The translations under genes and the position numbers were made by a program. Below the pieces are notes generated by a model. The model did no database searches. It had not been told where the DNA came from and worked only from the letters and a program-made list of their open reading frames with translations. 64,000 nucleotides of DNA from Ruegeria atlantica (lineage in GTDB: Bacteria; Pseudomonadota; Alphaproteobacteria; Rhodobacterales; Rhodobacteraceae). The stretch lies in the NCBI RefSeq assembly GCF_013032005.1, contig NZ_WQBE01000001.1, positions 1,054,001-1,118,000 of the forward strand. The letters are read 5' to 3'. Shown here piece after piece: positions 46,139 to 54,622 of this stretch. Positions within the stretch are counted from its first letter, which is position 1. Each line of letters begins with the position of its first letter.

Positions 46139-47447
46139 CCCCCCGGGTCTTCTGATTTCTGCCCCGTCCTCGGGAACAGGTAAGACAACGGTCATGCTGG
46201 GCCTATTGCGGGCATTGGCCGAGGATGGGCTGACCGTGCAACCATTCAAAAGCGGCCCGGACTATATCGACCCTGCCTTTCATAAGGCTGCTGCCGGGCG
46301 CTCCTCGTTCAATCTGGACAGTTGGGCTATGGGTGACCCGTTGCTGAGTGCGATTTCGGCGCAGGCTGAGGGTGCGGATATCGTGGTCGCCGAGGGATCG
46401 ATGGGGCTGTTTGACGGCGTCGCCAAGCCGGGCGAGCTGGGGCACGGGTCCAGCGCCGAAACCGCCCAGCGCATGGGCTGGCCTGTGGTGCTGGTGCTGG
46501 ATGTGGGCGGTCAGGCGCAATCAGCGGCGGCAACTGCACTGGGGTTTCGGATGTACAACTCCGACCTGCCGTTTGCCGGTGTAGTCCTGAACCGTTGCGC
46601 CAGCCCGCGGCACGAGCGTCTGACGCGTCTGGGTATGGAGCGCGCGGGTCTGCCAGTTCTGGGAGTTTTGCCCCGGCGCGGTGATCTGACCCTGCCGGAA
46701 CGCCATCTGGGCCTGATACAGGCGGTCGAGCATCCTGATCTGGAAAGCGCAATTGTCGGCTATGCCGCGTTTCTGCGCGAACATGTGGATCTTGAGGCGG
46801 TCAAGGCGGCGGCTTCCTCAGGCCCCAATGGGCCATCGTCAGCCGCACTGCCGCGCCCTCCGGCGCAACGGATTGCGCTGGCCCGCGATGCCGCATTTTC
46901 CTTTACCTACCCGCATTTGCTTGAGGGATGGCGCACAGCGGGTGCAGAAATTCTACCGTTTTCACCTCTGGCAGACGAGGCACCTGCTGCAGATGCCGAT
47001 CTGGTCTGGCTGCCTGGTGGCTATCCGGAACTGCATGCTGGCACGCTAGCCACCGCCAACACGTTCCAGACCGGACTGCGCAAACACGCTGAGTCCAAAC
47101 CCGTGCATGGGGAATGCGGTGGATACATGGCGCTGGGACAGGCCTTAATCGACAAAGACGGCGAGCGACATCAGATGGCAGGCCTGCTGGGGCTGGTGAC
47201 CTCGTATGAAAAGCGCAAGTTCAATCTGGGGTATCGGCGCGCAGAATTGCTGGCCCCGATGCCCGGTTTTGCAGCCGACACGGCTCTGCGGGGGCATGAA
47301 TTCCATTATTCGTCGATCGTAGAACAGCCGGACGCACCGCTGGCGCGGGTGTTTGATGCTGAAGGTGCTGAAGGGCCGCAAACAGGTTCGGTGCGAGGGA
47401 ACGTCACCGGTACGTTCTTTCACCTGATCGCCGAGGCCTCGGTATGA
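46131..47447 (+). CDS. cobB: Cobyrinic/hydrogenobyrinic acid a,c-diamide synthase
   Basis: A 438-residue glutamine-dependent amidase that amidates the a and c side chains. P-loop [17 protein letters not shown] (about 9-25), [13 protein letters not shown], then the glutaminase half with [12 protein letters not shown] (nucleophile Cys) and GHEFHYSS. I start at 46131, eight bases before the cobM stop; the open frame upstream lies within cobM. Confidence 0.95.
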   Translation: MTNPPGLLISAPSSGTGKTTVMLGLLRALAEDGLTVQPFKSGPDYIDPAFHKAAAGRSSFNLDSWAMGDPLLSAISAQAEGADIVVAEGSMGLFDGVAKPGELGHGSSAETAQRMGWPVVLVLDVGGQAQSAAATALGFRMYNSDLPFAGVVLNRCASPRHERLTRLGMERAGLPVLGVLPRRGDLTLPERHLGLIQAVEHPDLESAIVGYAAFLREHVDLEAVKAAASSGPNGPSSAALPRPPAQRIALARDAAFSFTYPHLLEGWRTAGAEILPFSPLADEAPAADADLVWLPGGYPELHAGTLATANTFQTGLRKHAESKPVHGECGGYMALGQALIDKDGERHQMAGLLGLVTSYEKRKFNLGYRRAELLAPMPGFAADTALRGHEFHYSSIVEQPDAPLARVFDAEGAEGPQTGSVRGNVTGTFFHLIAEASV

Positions 47448-48172
47448 GCGGTTTCGTATCCTTCATAGGTTCCGGCCCCGGCGATCCTGAGCTTTTGACC
47501 CTGAAGGCGGTCGACCGGATGCAAAAAGCAGATGCGGTGCTGTTTGATGACCTCAGCAGCGGCCCAATCCTAAGTCATGCGCATGACGATGCAGATCTGG
47601 TGGGCGTGGGCAAACGGGCCGGGCGACCCTCACCCAAGCAGGATCACGTAAGCCGTCTGTTGGTGGATTACGCCAAGACCGGTGCTCGCGTGGTGCGATT
47701 GAAATCTGGTGATGGCGGGTTGTTCGGCAGACTGGAGGAAGAACTGGTTGCCCTGCGTGCGGCCGGGATCGAATATGAAATCATCCCTGGCATCCCCTCG
47801 GCGGTTGCGGCGGCGGCAGCAGCAGGAATACCCCTGACACGACGCCTGACTGCGCGGCGGGTGCAATTTGTCACTGGCCACGATGTCAGCGGCAAACTGC
47901 CCGAAGATCTGAACCTGCCCGCGCTGGCCGATCCGGACGCAACGACCGTGGTGTTCATGGGCAAACGGACCTTTCCCCTGTTGGTAAATGCGCTGCATGA
48001 GCATGGCCTGCCGTTGGAGACACCTGCCCTAATGGCCGAATCCGTATCGACTCCCGACCAGAGCCTGCACCGTGCAACAATTGGCGCGCTGTCGCAAAAG
48101 CTGGAGGCCGAGATCGGCACAGCCCCGGCGCTGATCCTGTATGGCCCGTTGGCAGAGTTCGACGATGTTTGA
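47444..48172 (+). CDS. cobA: Uroporphyrinogen-III C-methyltransferase
   Basis: A 242-residue SUMT that methylates uroporphyrinogen III at C-2 and C-7 to precorrin-2, the branch point to cobalamin. Blocks FIGSGPGDPELLTLKA, VGVGKRAGRPSPKQ, RLKSGDGGLFGRLEEE, EIIPGIPSAVAAAAAAGIPLTRR and VVFMGKRT. It has no CysG-type dehydrogenase part. Its four-base overlap with cobB sets the start. Confidence 0.96.
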   Translation: MSGFVSFIGSGPGDPELLTLKAVDRMQKADAVLFDDLSSGPILSHAHDDADLVGVGKRAGRPSPKQDHVSRLLVDYAKTGARVVRLKSGDGGLFGRLEEELVALRAAGIEYEIIPGIPSAVAAAAAAGIPLTRRLTARRVQFVTGHDVSGKLPEDLNLPALADPDATTVVFMGKRTFPLLVNALHEHGLPLETPALMAESVSTPDQSLHRATIGALSQKLEAEIGTAPALILYGPLAEFDDV

Positions 48173-48908
48173 GTTGTCTCTAATCGGAATTGGCACTGGC
48201 AACCCGGATCACGTGACCTTGCAAGGGGCAAATGCCATCCGCGATGCAGACCTGATCCTGATCCCGCACAAGGGCGAGAACAAGGCTGATCTGGCCGGGT
48301 TGCGCGAAGAGATCATTGCAGCTGTGACTGACACTCCGCCGCAGATCGCCTATTTCGACATTCCCAAGCGCCGGGCTGATAATGGCTATCTGCGTGGGGT
48401 CGACGAATGGCATGATGCCATTGCCCTGCGCTGGCACGAGGCGATTGCGGCCCACCCGAATGCGCGACAAGTGGCACTGCTGATCTGGGGCGACCCGTCG
48501 CTTTATGACAGCTCGCTGCGAATCGCGTCGCGGCTGGACCCTCAGCCCACGACACGGGTGATCCCTGGCATCACCGCGCTGCAGGCATTGACGGCCGCCC
48601 ACGCCATCCCGATCAATGATCTGGGCGCGCCTTTTGTTGTGACCACCGGACGGCGGATCAGAGATGAAGGCTGGCCGGCAACTGCCTCGAAAGTAGCGGT
48701 AATGCTGGATGGCGAGTGTTCGTTTCAATCCCTGGACATGGCCGATTATGACATCTGGTGGGGTGCCTATGTCGGCATGAAAGAGGAAATCCTGATCAAA
48801 GGCGCTTTGACCGATGTGGCGCAGGAGATTCTGGACACCCGCGCCAAGGCACGTGCCGATCATGGCTGGATCATGGATATCTATTTGCTGAAAAAGCGCG
48901 TGATCTGA
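48165..48908 (+). CDS. cobF: Precorrin-6A synthase (deacetylating)
   Basis: A 247-residue tetrapyrrole methylase that methylates C-1 and removes the acetyl group. It has LIGIGTGNPDHVTLQG, LIPHKGENKADLAGLR, VALLIWGDPSLYDSSLRIA and VIPGITALQALTAAHAIP. It is specific to the aerobic route. An eight-base overlap with cobA sets the start. It ends the main operon, 60 bases before riboswitch 2 begins. Confidence 0.95.
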   Translation: MFELSLIGIGTGNPDHVTLQGANAIRDADLILIPHKGENKADLAGLREEIIAAVTDTPPQIAYFDIPKRRADNGYLRGVDEWHDAIALRWHEAIAAHPNARQVALLIWGDPSLYDSSLRIASRLDPQPTTRVIPGITALQALTAAHAIPINDLGAPFVVTTGRRIRDEGWPATASKVAVMLDGECSFQSLDMADYDIWWGAYVGMKEEILIKGALTDVAQEILDTRAKARADHGWIMDIYLLKKRVI

Positions 48909-48967
48909 CCTAAAAGGTCGCAAATGACGATTGCACCAGCGGCACCATAGAGGCTAAATGAACGCGT

Positions 48968-49165
48968 CTGGTCCTGCCGGAGACATCCGGATGCTAAGAG
49001 GGAATGTGGTGCGACTGCCATGGCAGCCAAATCCACAGCCGCCCCCGCGACTGTAAGCGGAGAGCCCCTGTTCAACCAGCCACTCCTGTTCTCAGGGGGA
49101 AGGCGAACAGAGGCATCGACCCGCAAGCCAGGAGACCTGCCAGGCGACAATTGAAACACCGGCCG
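48968..49165 (+). ncRNA. Cobalamin riboswitch 2
   Basis: Second full cobalamin-riboswitch pattern: AGAGGGAA, ACAGCCGCCCCCGCGACTGTAAGCGG, GCCACT, GGGGGAAGGC and the B12 box AGCCAGGAGACCTGCC at 49125-49141. It lies 30-55 bases before cbtB, with the ribosome site AAAGGAG close behind, consistent with translational control of cobalt uptake by cobalamin. Confidence 0.94.
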
Positions 49166-49194
49166 TCGGGTGCGGCGGCAAAGGAGAATAAAAG

Positions 49195-49365
49195 ATGGCA
49201 ACACAAACGCAAACAGCATCCGCCTCGCGCGCTGGTATCCTTCCGGTCATGTTCGCGGTGGTACTGGGTCTGGGTATCATCACCCTGACCGGTCACGTAC
49301 AGGCCGCAGCGCTGCATGACGCAGCACACGACGTGCGCCACGCGACCGGCTTCCCCTGCCACTAA
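49195..49365 (+). CDS. cbtB: CbtB small cobalt-transport subunit
   Basis: A 56-residue membrane protein: one helix (about 14-36) and a His-rich C terminus (HDAAHDVRHATGFPCH) thought to bind the metal. CbtB is predicted to work with CbtA as a cobalt transporter under B12 riboswitch control. AAAGGAGAATAAAAG precedes the ATG. It is separated from cbtA by four bases. Confidence 0.9.
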   Translation: MATQTQTASASRAGILPVMFAVVLGLGIITLTGHVQAAALHDAAHDVRHATGFPCH

Positions 49366-49369
49366 GACC

Positions 49370-50068
49370 ATGTTCAGTCGTATACTGACCAGCGCGTTGT
49401 TCGCTGGTGCTGCAGCGGGGCTGATAGCCGCCTTGCTGCAGTTGGTCTTTGTGCAACCTGTTTTGTTGCACGCAGAGCTGTACGAAACCGGTGAGTTGGT
49501 GCATTTCGGAGCCGAAGCCGTTTCGGCGCATCCCGAATTGCCGGGCATGTTCTCGGAACTGACCCGTGACGCGCTGAGCGTCATCTTTACCATGCTGACC
49601 TATACCGGTTACGCGCTGCTGATGGTTGCCCTGATGTCCGTGGCCGAAGGCCAGGGCCACACGATTGATGGCCGCACCGGCGTGCTTTGGGGTCTGGCTG
49701 GGTTCATCGCCTTTCATCTGGCGCCTGGCTTTACCCTGGCACCAGAGGTGCCTGGTGTAGCGGCGGCTGACGTCTATGCCCGACAGGTCTGGTGGTTTGC
49801 CACTGTTGGTGCTGCGCTTGTTGCGCTGTGGTTGATTGCGTTTGGCGGCAACCTGATCAGCTATGTGATCGCAGCGGCCCTGTTGCTGGCACCACACCTG
49901 ATCGGTGCGCCCGAACCGGATGTGTTCACCGGCCCCGTCCCGACCGAGATCGGCGCCTTGTTCGCCGCTCGCGCCTTTGGCATCGGTCTGGTGGCCTGGG
50001 TTCTGGTCGGTGCCTTTGCCGGGTATTTCTGGCAAAGCGAAGGCAAACGCGTCGAAGCAGCGGCCTGA
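49370..50068 (+). CDS. cbtA: CbtA cobalt transporter subunit
   Basis: A 232-residue inner-membrane protein with about five helices, of the CbtA family (predicted cobalt transport). The opening MFSRILTSALFAGAAAGLIAA and the conserved H in AELYETGELVHFG and FHLAPGF are typical. It follows cbtB and ends at a strong terminator, so the two form one riboswitch-controlled operon. Confidence 0.9.
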   Translation: MFSRILTSALFAGAAAGLIAALLQLVFVQPVLLHAELYETGELVHFGAEAVSAHPELPGMFSELTRDALSVIFTMLTYTGYALLMVALMSVAEGQGHTIDGRTGVLWGLAGFIAFHLAPGFTLAPEVPGVAAADVYARQVWWFATVGAALVALWLIAFGGNLISYVIAAALLLAPHLIGAPEPDVFTGPVPTEIGALFAARAFGIGLVAWVLVGAFAGYFWQSEGKRVEAAA

Positions 50069-50083
50069 TCCTCTCATATAATG

Positions 50084-50116
50084 ACGCGCCGGGTTCTGCC
50101 CGGCGCGTTTCTTTTT
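50084..50116 (+). terminator. Terminator after cbtA
   Basis: Ten-bp stem ACGCGCCGGG / CCCGGCGCGT with a five-base loop, followed by TTTCTTTTT. A classic rho-independent terminator 15 bases after the cbtA stop. Confidence 0.92.
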
Positions 50117-50135
50117 GCCCTAAAGGAAAGAAAAA

Positions 50136-50630
50136 ATGGCACGCTCACTTGCCCTTTTTGCAATCGGCCTTGTGTTCGGTGGTGGTGCTGGTTTTGTGCT
50201 GGCGGCAGCCAATGGCGTCACGTTTGACGGCCACGATCATGGCGATCCGTCCCATCACGGCGGCGCGCATGCTGAAGCGATGGCCCATGACCATTCGACC
50301 ACGGTAAACCTGCCCGCAGGGGCGGACGCCCCCAGCGTTGCAATCGCGCTGACCCAGGACCCGATGGCCGGGTGGAACCTGCACGTCATGCCGCAGAATT
50401 TCCGGTTTGCCCCGGAAAACGCGTCAACAGCCGATGTAGACGGCGAAGGCCACGCGCATGTTTACATCAATGGCGAGAAACTAGCCCGGCTCTACGGCAA
50501 CTGGATACACATCCCCGACCTTCCGAAGGGAGAGGTCGAGGTTTCGGTTTCGCTGAACGCAAACAGCCACAGTGCACTGACGGTCGACAACGTACCGGTC
50601 AGCGCTGCCGTGACCGTTCAGGTCGATTAA
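50136..50630 (+). CDS. His-rich periplasmic protein, unknown
   Basis: A 164-residue protein with a signal or anchor (about 5-24) and a His-rich stretch (H33, H35, H40, H41, H45, H51, H53), followed by a beta-rich domain with GEGHAHVYINGEKLARLYGNW and a C terminus like a small Ig-type fold. I do not recognise a named family. Right behind cbtBA and before a second DUF1636 gene, it could bind cobalt or another metal in the periplasm; this is inferred from the histidines and place. AAAGGAAAGAAAAA is the ribosome site. Confidence 0.7.
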   Translation: MARSLALFAIGLVFGGGAGFVLAAANGVTFDGHDHGDPSHHGGAHAEAMAHDHSTTVNLPAGADAPSVAIALTQDPMAGWNLHVMPQNFRFAPENASTADVDGEGHAHVYINGEKLARLYGNWIHIPDLPKGEVEVSVSLNANSHSALTVDNVPVSAAVTVQVD

Positions 50631-50971
50631 AGCGCCGGTATCCGCGCGCGCAAACACATCCGAAGTCGCCCGCAGGGTCGGGCGTCTTCGATCCAACCTG
50701 CGGGGCTGTCCAGATAGGCTTTGCAGGTTGCGGCGATGTCTTCGGCATCGGTAACGATATTTACCCCCGAAAACACGTAAGACGCCCGTCCTGCGGCCTG
50801 CAATGCCAATGCGGTCGGCTCAGCGCAGCCACTGAAACAGGCGTGATCCGAGATGACGACCCGACCATTCAGCCCTGCACGCACTAACGCGTCATCCACG
50901 GCCTGCCTCTCGGCCACTCGGTCACGCGTTCCCGCACAACTGCTGCAAATCAATAGGCGTATCGGGTTCAC
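50627..50971 (-). CDS. DUF1636 Cys-rich protein, copy 2
   Basis: A 114-residue DUF1636 protein with C9-x2-C12 (LLICSSCAGT) and a later C-x3-C (HACFSGCAEP), the same thioredoxin-like ferredoxin plan as the copy at 35085. I start at a GTG (50971) behind GAGGCCACAC; the frame is open to an ATG at 51082. Its stop overlaps the stop of the His-rich gene in a TTAA palindrome. Its place beside the cobalt genes suggests a metal or redox role. Confidence 0.72.
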   Translation of the reverse strand: MNPIRLLICSSCAGTRDRVAERQAVDDALVRAGLNGRVVISDHACFSGCAEPTALALQAAGRASYVFSGVNIVTDAEDIAATCKAYLDSPAGWIEDARPCGRLRMCLRARIPAL

Positions 50972-51112
50972 GTGTGGCCTCGTGTTTGATGGATTGCATG
51001 TTTCTGCGGCTTTCTGGACGTCGGCGCAATCCTGAATACGCACGGAAATGTGCGTGCGCGGAACTCGGATTTCTGGCATCACTCAGACAGTCACATTGAA
51101 CGAGGCACCGTC

Positions 51113-51571
51113 ATGCGCACGCTTTTGGGTTTGCTCTGTCTTCTCGCCCTACCTGTCCGGGCCGAGGAACCATTGTCGGGTTGGGCAGTGTATCCAACCG
51201 TCAAAAGCTATGAAGAACTGGTCGCGGATACGAAGGCTGCGGTGAAGGAAAACGGGTTGATCGTGGTCACGCAGGCTGGTCCGACCAAGGCGGCTGCGGC
51301 GCGTGGCATCACTATACCCGGCAATCTGGTGATCGGTGCCTTCAACAACGACTATGCCGTGCGCGTTCTGGAAACCTCTGTCAGTGCAATGATCGAAGCG
51401 CCGATTCGTTTTTACGTAACTGAGAACGACGACGGCACCGCCACCCTGTCCTACAAAACGCCCAGCTTTGTCTTTGCCCCCTATGTGTACGAGGGCGGAG
51501 AGCCTTTGCGCGATATTGCCCAAGAACTTGACACAAAGTTTCAGTCAGTGGCGGAAACCGCAGCCAAATAG
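51113..51571 (+). CDS. Secreted DUF302 protein
   Basis: A 152-residue protein with a signal peptide (1-17, PVRAEEP) and a DUF302 domain (SYEELVADTKAAVKENGLIVVTQAGPTKAA, LVIGAFNNDYAVRVLE). DUF302 has no settled function. It lies between the divergent DUF1636 gene and the ThDP enzyme gene. CGAGGCACCG precedes the start. Confidence 0.82.
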   Translation: MRTLLGLLCLLALPVRAEEPLSGWAVYPTVKSYEELVADTKAAVKENGLIVVTQAGPTKAAAARGITIPGNLVIGAFNNDYAVRVLETSVSAMIEAPIRFYVTENDDGTATLSYKTPSFVFAPYVYEGGEPLRDIAQELDTKFQSVAETAAK

Positions 51572-51650
51572 TCACACTGACGTGAACCTGCTTGCGTCTG
51601 GCTACGTCCTCCGCAATCTGCTGAGCAACGAAAACTTCGGAGCATAACGA

Positions 51651-53270
51651 ATGCAGGACCTCTCCCCCCGCGCGGCTGACCTTTTGGCCCAAAGACTATA
51701 CGAGGCCGGATGCCGCCACGCTTTTGGCATGCCAGGCGGAGAGGTTCTGACGCTGGTGGATGCTCTGGAACAGGTTGGGATCACCTTTCACCTGACCAAA
51801 CACGAAAACGCCGCCGGCTTCATGGCAGAGGCTGTCCACCACCGTGATGGCGCACCTGCCATTCTGGTGGCCACTCTGGGCCCCGGCGCGATGAATGGAA
51901 TCAACGTTGTTGCCAACGCGCTGCAAGACCGGGTGCCGATGATCGTTCTGACCGGCTGTGTCGATGCGGATGAGGCACTGACCTATACTCATCAGGTGAT
52001 GGATCACGCGCAGGTTTACCGCTCGATCACCAAGGGCACGTTCACGCTGACGGCCCAGGGCGCAGACGTGGTTGCTGACAGAGCGGTTTCGCTGGCCACA
52101 CAGCCCCGCCCCGGTCCGGTTCATATCGACGTGCCGATCTCGGTCGCGGACACGCGCGTATCCGGGAGTAAACGCCGCCGTCTGGTCAAACCCGCTGCGG
52201 TCGCGCCCGAAGGGAACTGTGTTGAGAAAGCCCGCCGCTGGGTGACCGAGGCCGAACGCCCCATCGCGATCGTGGGTCTGGACGTGCTTTATGACGACTC
52301 GCGCAATGTGGTGCAGGCGTTTCTTGAACATTTCAACATCCCCTTCGTGACCACGTACAAAGCTAAGGGCGTCGTGCCCGAGGATCATCCATTGTGCCTG
52401 GGCGGCGCAGGTTTGTCGCCCTTGGCCGACAAGCATCTGGTGCCGTTGGTCAAACAATCCGATCTGGTGTTGTGTCTGGGGTATGACCCGATCGAAATGC
52501 GCCCTGGCTGGCGCGAGATCTGGGACCCCGAGGAAAAGCGAGTCATCGATATCTCGGCCGTCGTCAACGATCATTACATGCATCAAGCCGGGTTGAATCT
52601 GGTCGCCCACACGGGCGCCACGCTAGAAGCCATCGCCAAGGGGAACCCCGCCCGCGCGACGTGGCCGGGTGGTGAACCCGCGCAGGTTAAAGCCGCACTG
52701 GCGCAGGCCTTCCCCGCGGATGATGACTGGGGCCCGGCGGCCGTGATCGCCGAATCCCGCGCCGCCCTGCCCGCTGATACGCTGGCCACCGCTGACAGCG
52801 GCGCGCATCGCATCCTGCTGAGCCAGATGTGGGAGTGCCACGAAGAACGCGGGCTGATCCAATCCTCGGCCCTGTGTACCATGGGCTGCGCCGTACCGAT
52901 GGCCATTGGTCTGAAACTGGCTGAGCCTGACCGCCCGGTCATCAGTTTCTCGGGCGATGCTGGTTTTCTGATGGTTGCCGGAGAGCTGTCGACCGCAGCC
53001 GAGATGGGCTGCAATCCGATTTTTCTGGTCTTTGTCGACGCCAGTCTTGCGCTGATCGAGTTGAAACAGCGCCAGCGTCAGATGGGCAATATGGGCGTGG
53101 ATTTCGACCGCCACGACTTTGCCGCCATGGGGCAAGCCTTTGGTGGCTATGGACATACCGTCCGCAACCGCGCAGAACTGCGGTCGGCGCTGGAGCAGGC
53201 GGTCAAAGCCGACCGCTTTACCGTCATCGCTGCAGAAATCGAGCGTGGAGGATATGATGGCCGGATCTGA
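51651..53270 (+). CDS. ThDP-dependent acetolactate synthase-like enzyme
   Basis: A 539-residue thiamine diphosphate enzyme with three domains: PYR (about 1-165, catalytic Glu in TKHENAAGFMA), central (about 190-320) and PP (about 355-530) with the cofactor motif from GDAGFLMVAGELSTAAEMG to VDASLALIE. The substrate is unknown. The next gene is a family III CoA-transferase overlapping by 14 bases, so both likely act in one pathway, perhaps in the manner of oxalyl-CoA decarboxylase with formyl-CoA transferase. No FAD-type regulatory small subunit is present, so a normal acetolactate synthase is less likely. Confidence 0.85.
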   Translation: MQDLSPRAADLLAQRLYEAGCRHAFGMPGGEVLTLVDALEQVGITFHLTKHENAAGFMAEAVHHRDGAPAILVATLGPGAMNGINVVANALQDRVPMIVLTGCVDADEALTYTHQVMDHAQVYRSITKGTFTLTAQGADVVADRAVSLATQPRPGPVHIDVPISVADTRVSGSKRRRLVKPAAVAPEGNCVEKARRWVTEAERPIAIVGLDVLYDDSRNVVQAFLEHFNIPFVTTYKAKGVVPEDHPLCLGGAGLSPLADKHLVPLVKQSDLVLCLGYDPIEMRPGWREIWDPEEKRVIDISAVVNDHYMHQAGLNLVAHTGATLEAIAKGNPARATWPGGEPAQVKAALAQAFPADDDWGPAAVIAESRAALPADTLATADSGAHRILLSQMWECHEERGLIQSSALCTMGCAVPMAIGLKLAEPDRPVISFSGDAGFLMVAGELSTAAEMGCNPIFLVFVDASLALIELKQRQRQMGNMGVDFDRHDFAAMGQAFGGYGHTVRNRAELRSALEQAVKADRFTVIAAEIERGGYDGRI

Positions 53271-54441
53271 GGGACCGCTGAAAGGCGTCAAGGTGCTGGA
53301 TCTCAGCCGCATTCTGGCTGGGCCAACCTGTACGCAGCTGCTGGGCGATTTGGGCGCCAACGTAATCAAGATCGAAAACCCGGCCAGTGGCGGCGATGAT
53401 ACCCGGCAATGGGGCCCTCCTTACGTTGAAGACGCTCAGGGCAGCCGCTCGGACCTGAGTGCGTATTTCATGTCGGCCAACCGCAACAAGAAATCCGTCG
53501 CCATCGACATCACTACGCCCGAAGGCCAGGCTGAAATCAAACGGCTGGCATCGCATGCCGATATCCTGATCGAGAATTTCAAACCCGGCGGGCTGGCGAA
53601 ATACGGGCTGGATTACGCCACGCTATCGCCGGAGTTCCCGAGCCTCGTCTATTGCTCGATCTCGGGCTATGGCCAGACCGGGCCGAATGCGTCCAAGCCC
53701 GGCTATGACCTGATGGCGCAAGGTTATGGCGGGATCATGTCGCTGACCGGCGACCCCGAAGGCGCACCGATGAAGGTGGGTGTTGGCATCGCTGATGTGA
53801 TGTGCGGAATGTATGCCTGCGTTGGCATTCTAGCCGCTCTGCGCCACCGGGATCAAACCGGCGAAGGCCAGCAGATCGACCTGGCATTGGTCGACTCACA
53901 AGTTGCCTGGTTGATCAATGAGGGCGTCAATTACCTGACCTCGGGCAATGTTCCGCAACGGCGGGGCAACGGGCATCCCAACATTGTGCCTTATGACGTT
54001 TACGAAACCTCGGATGGCCATGTGATTCTGGCCGTGGGCAATGACGGACAGTTCCGCCGTTTCTGCGACTTTATCGGGCGGCCCGAGCTGGCCGATGATC
54101 CGCGCTTTGCCACCAACCCGGCGCGCCTGGAAAGCCGCGACGCTTTGAACGCAGTTCTGCGCCCGGCGGTTCAAGCCTATGACACTGCCACCGTCATCGC
54201 CGAGCTGGAAGACCGCAAAGTACCCGTCGGCCCGGTGCGGACTTTGGATCAGGTTTTTGCCTCGGATCAGGTCGCGGCTCGGCAAATGCAGATCGCCATG
54301 CAGGCGGCACCGGGGTCGGTGCAGCTGATCGGGAATCCGCTGAAATTGTCACGCACTCCGGTCACCTATCGCGCTGCCCCGCCCGAATTCGGGGCGGACA
54401 CTCAGGCCGTTTTGAACGCCAAAAATCCATTCGAAGATTGA
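53257..54441 (+). CDS. Family III CoA-transferase (CaiB/BaiF)
   Basis: A 394-residue CoA-transferase. Opening VKVLDLSRILAGPTCTQLLGDLGANVIKIE, then FMSANRNKKSVAID, the catalytic Asp in KPGYDLMAQGYGGIMSLTG near 152, and GEGQQIDLALVDSQVAWL. It moves CoA between carboxylic acids; the substrate is unknown. I use the ATG at 53257, since GGAGGAT lies just before it. The preceding ThDP gene is coupled by overlap. Confidence 0.9.
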   Translation: MAGSEGPLKGVKVLDLSRILAGPTCTQLLGDLGANVIKIENPASGGDDTRQWGPPYVEDAQGSRSDLSAYFMSANRNKKSVAIDITTPEGQAEIKRLASHADILIENFKPGGLAKYGLDYATLSPEFPSLVYCSISGYGQTGPNASKPGYDLMAQGYGGIMSLTGDPEGAPMKVGVGIADVMCGMYACVGILAALRHRDQTGEGQQIDLALVDSQVAWLINEGVNYLTSGNVPQRRGNGHPNIVPYDVYETSDGHVILAVGNDGQFRRFCDFIGRPELADDPRFATNPARLESRDALNAVLRPAVQAYDTATVIAELEDRKVPVGPVRTLDQVFASDQVAARQMQIAMQAAPGSVQLIGNPLKLSRTPVTYRAAPPEFGADTQAVLNAKNPFED

Positions 54442-54460
54442 AACACTGTGTCCGTTTCGG

Positions 54461-54502
54461 CGGCATGTTGCTGAAACATGCCGTTGAATCGGCGGTTTTT
54501 TT
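54461..54502 (+). terminator. Hairpin after the CoA-transferase gene
   Basis: Perfect 9-bp stem CGGCATGTT / AACATGCCG with a five-base loop, 20 bases after the stop, followed after 11 bases by a run of seven or eight T. The distance to the T run is longer than ideal, so efficiency is uncertain. Confidence 0.55.
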
Positions 54503-54622
54503 CACGTTTTACACACACGGCTTTTCACCAATTCGAGAGCAGAGGCGATACTGATACGACGCCGTCAGAGTCTCTGCTACATCGAATAGTGTAGAAAATT
54601 AAAATTGGATCGGACCAATCGC
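54503..54622 (+). promoter_or_regulatory. Upstream region of the TTC38-like gene
   Basis: 120 bases, mildly AT-rich near 54505-54530 and 54585-54607. It should carry the promoter for the gene at 54623. No distinct motif was identified. Confidence 0.25.

Noticed and set aside
51651-53270. Naming the ThDP enzyme as oxalyl-CoA decarboxylase or biosynthetic acetolactate synthase
   Set aside because: Sequence blocks do not match the former closely by eye, and no regulatory small subunit follows as for the latter.
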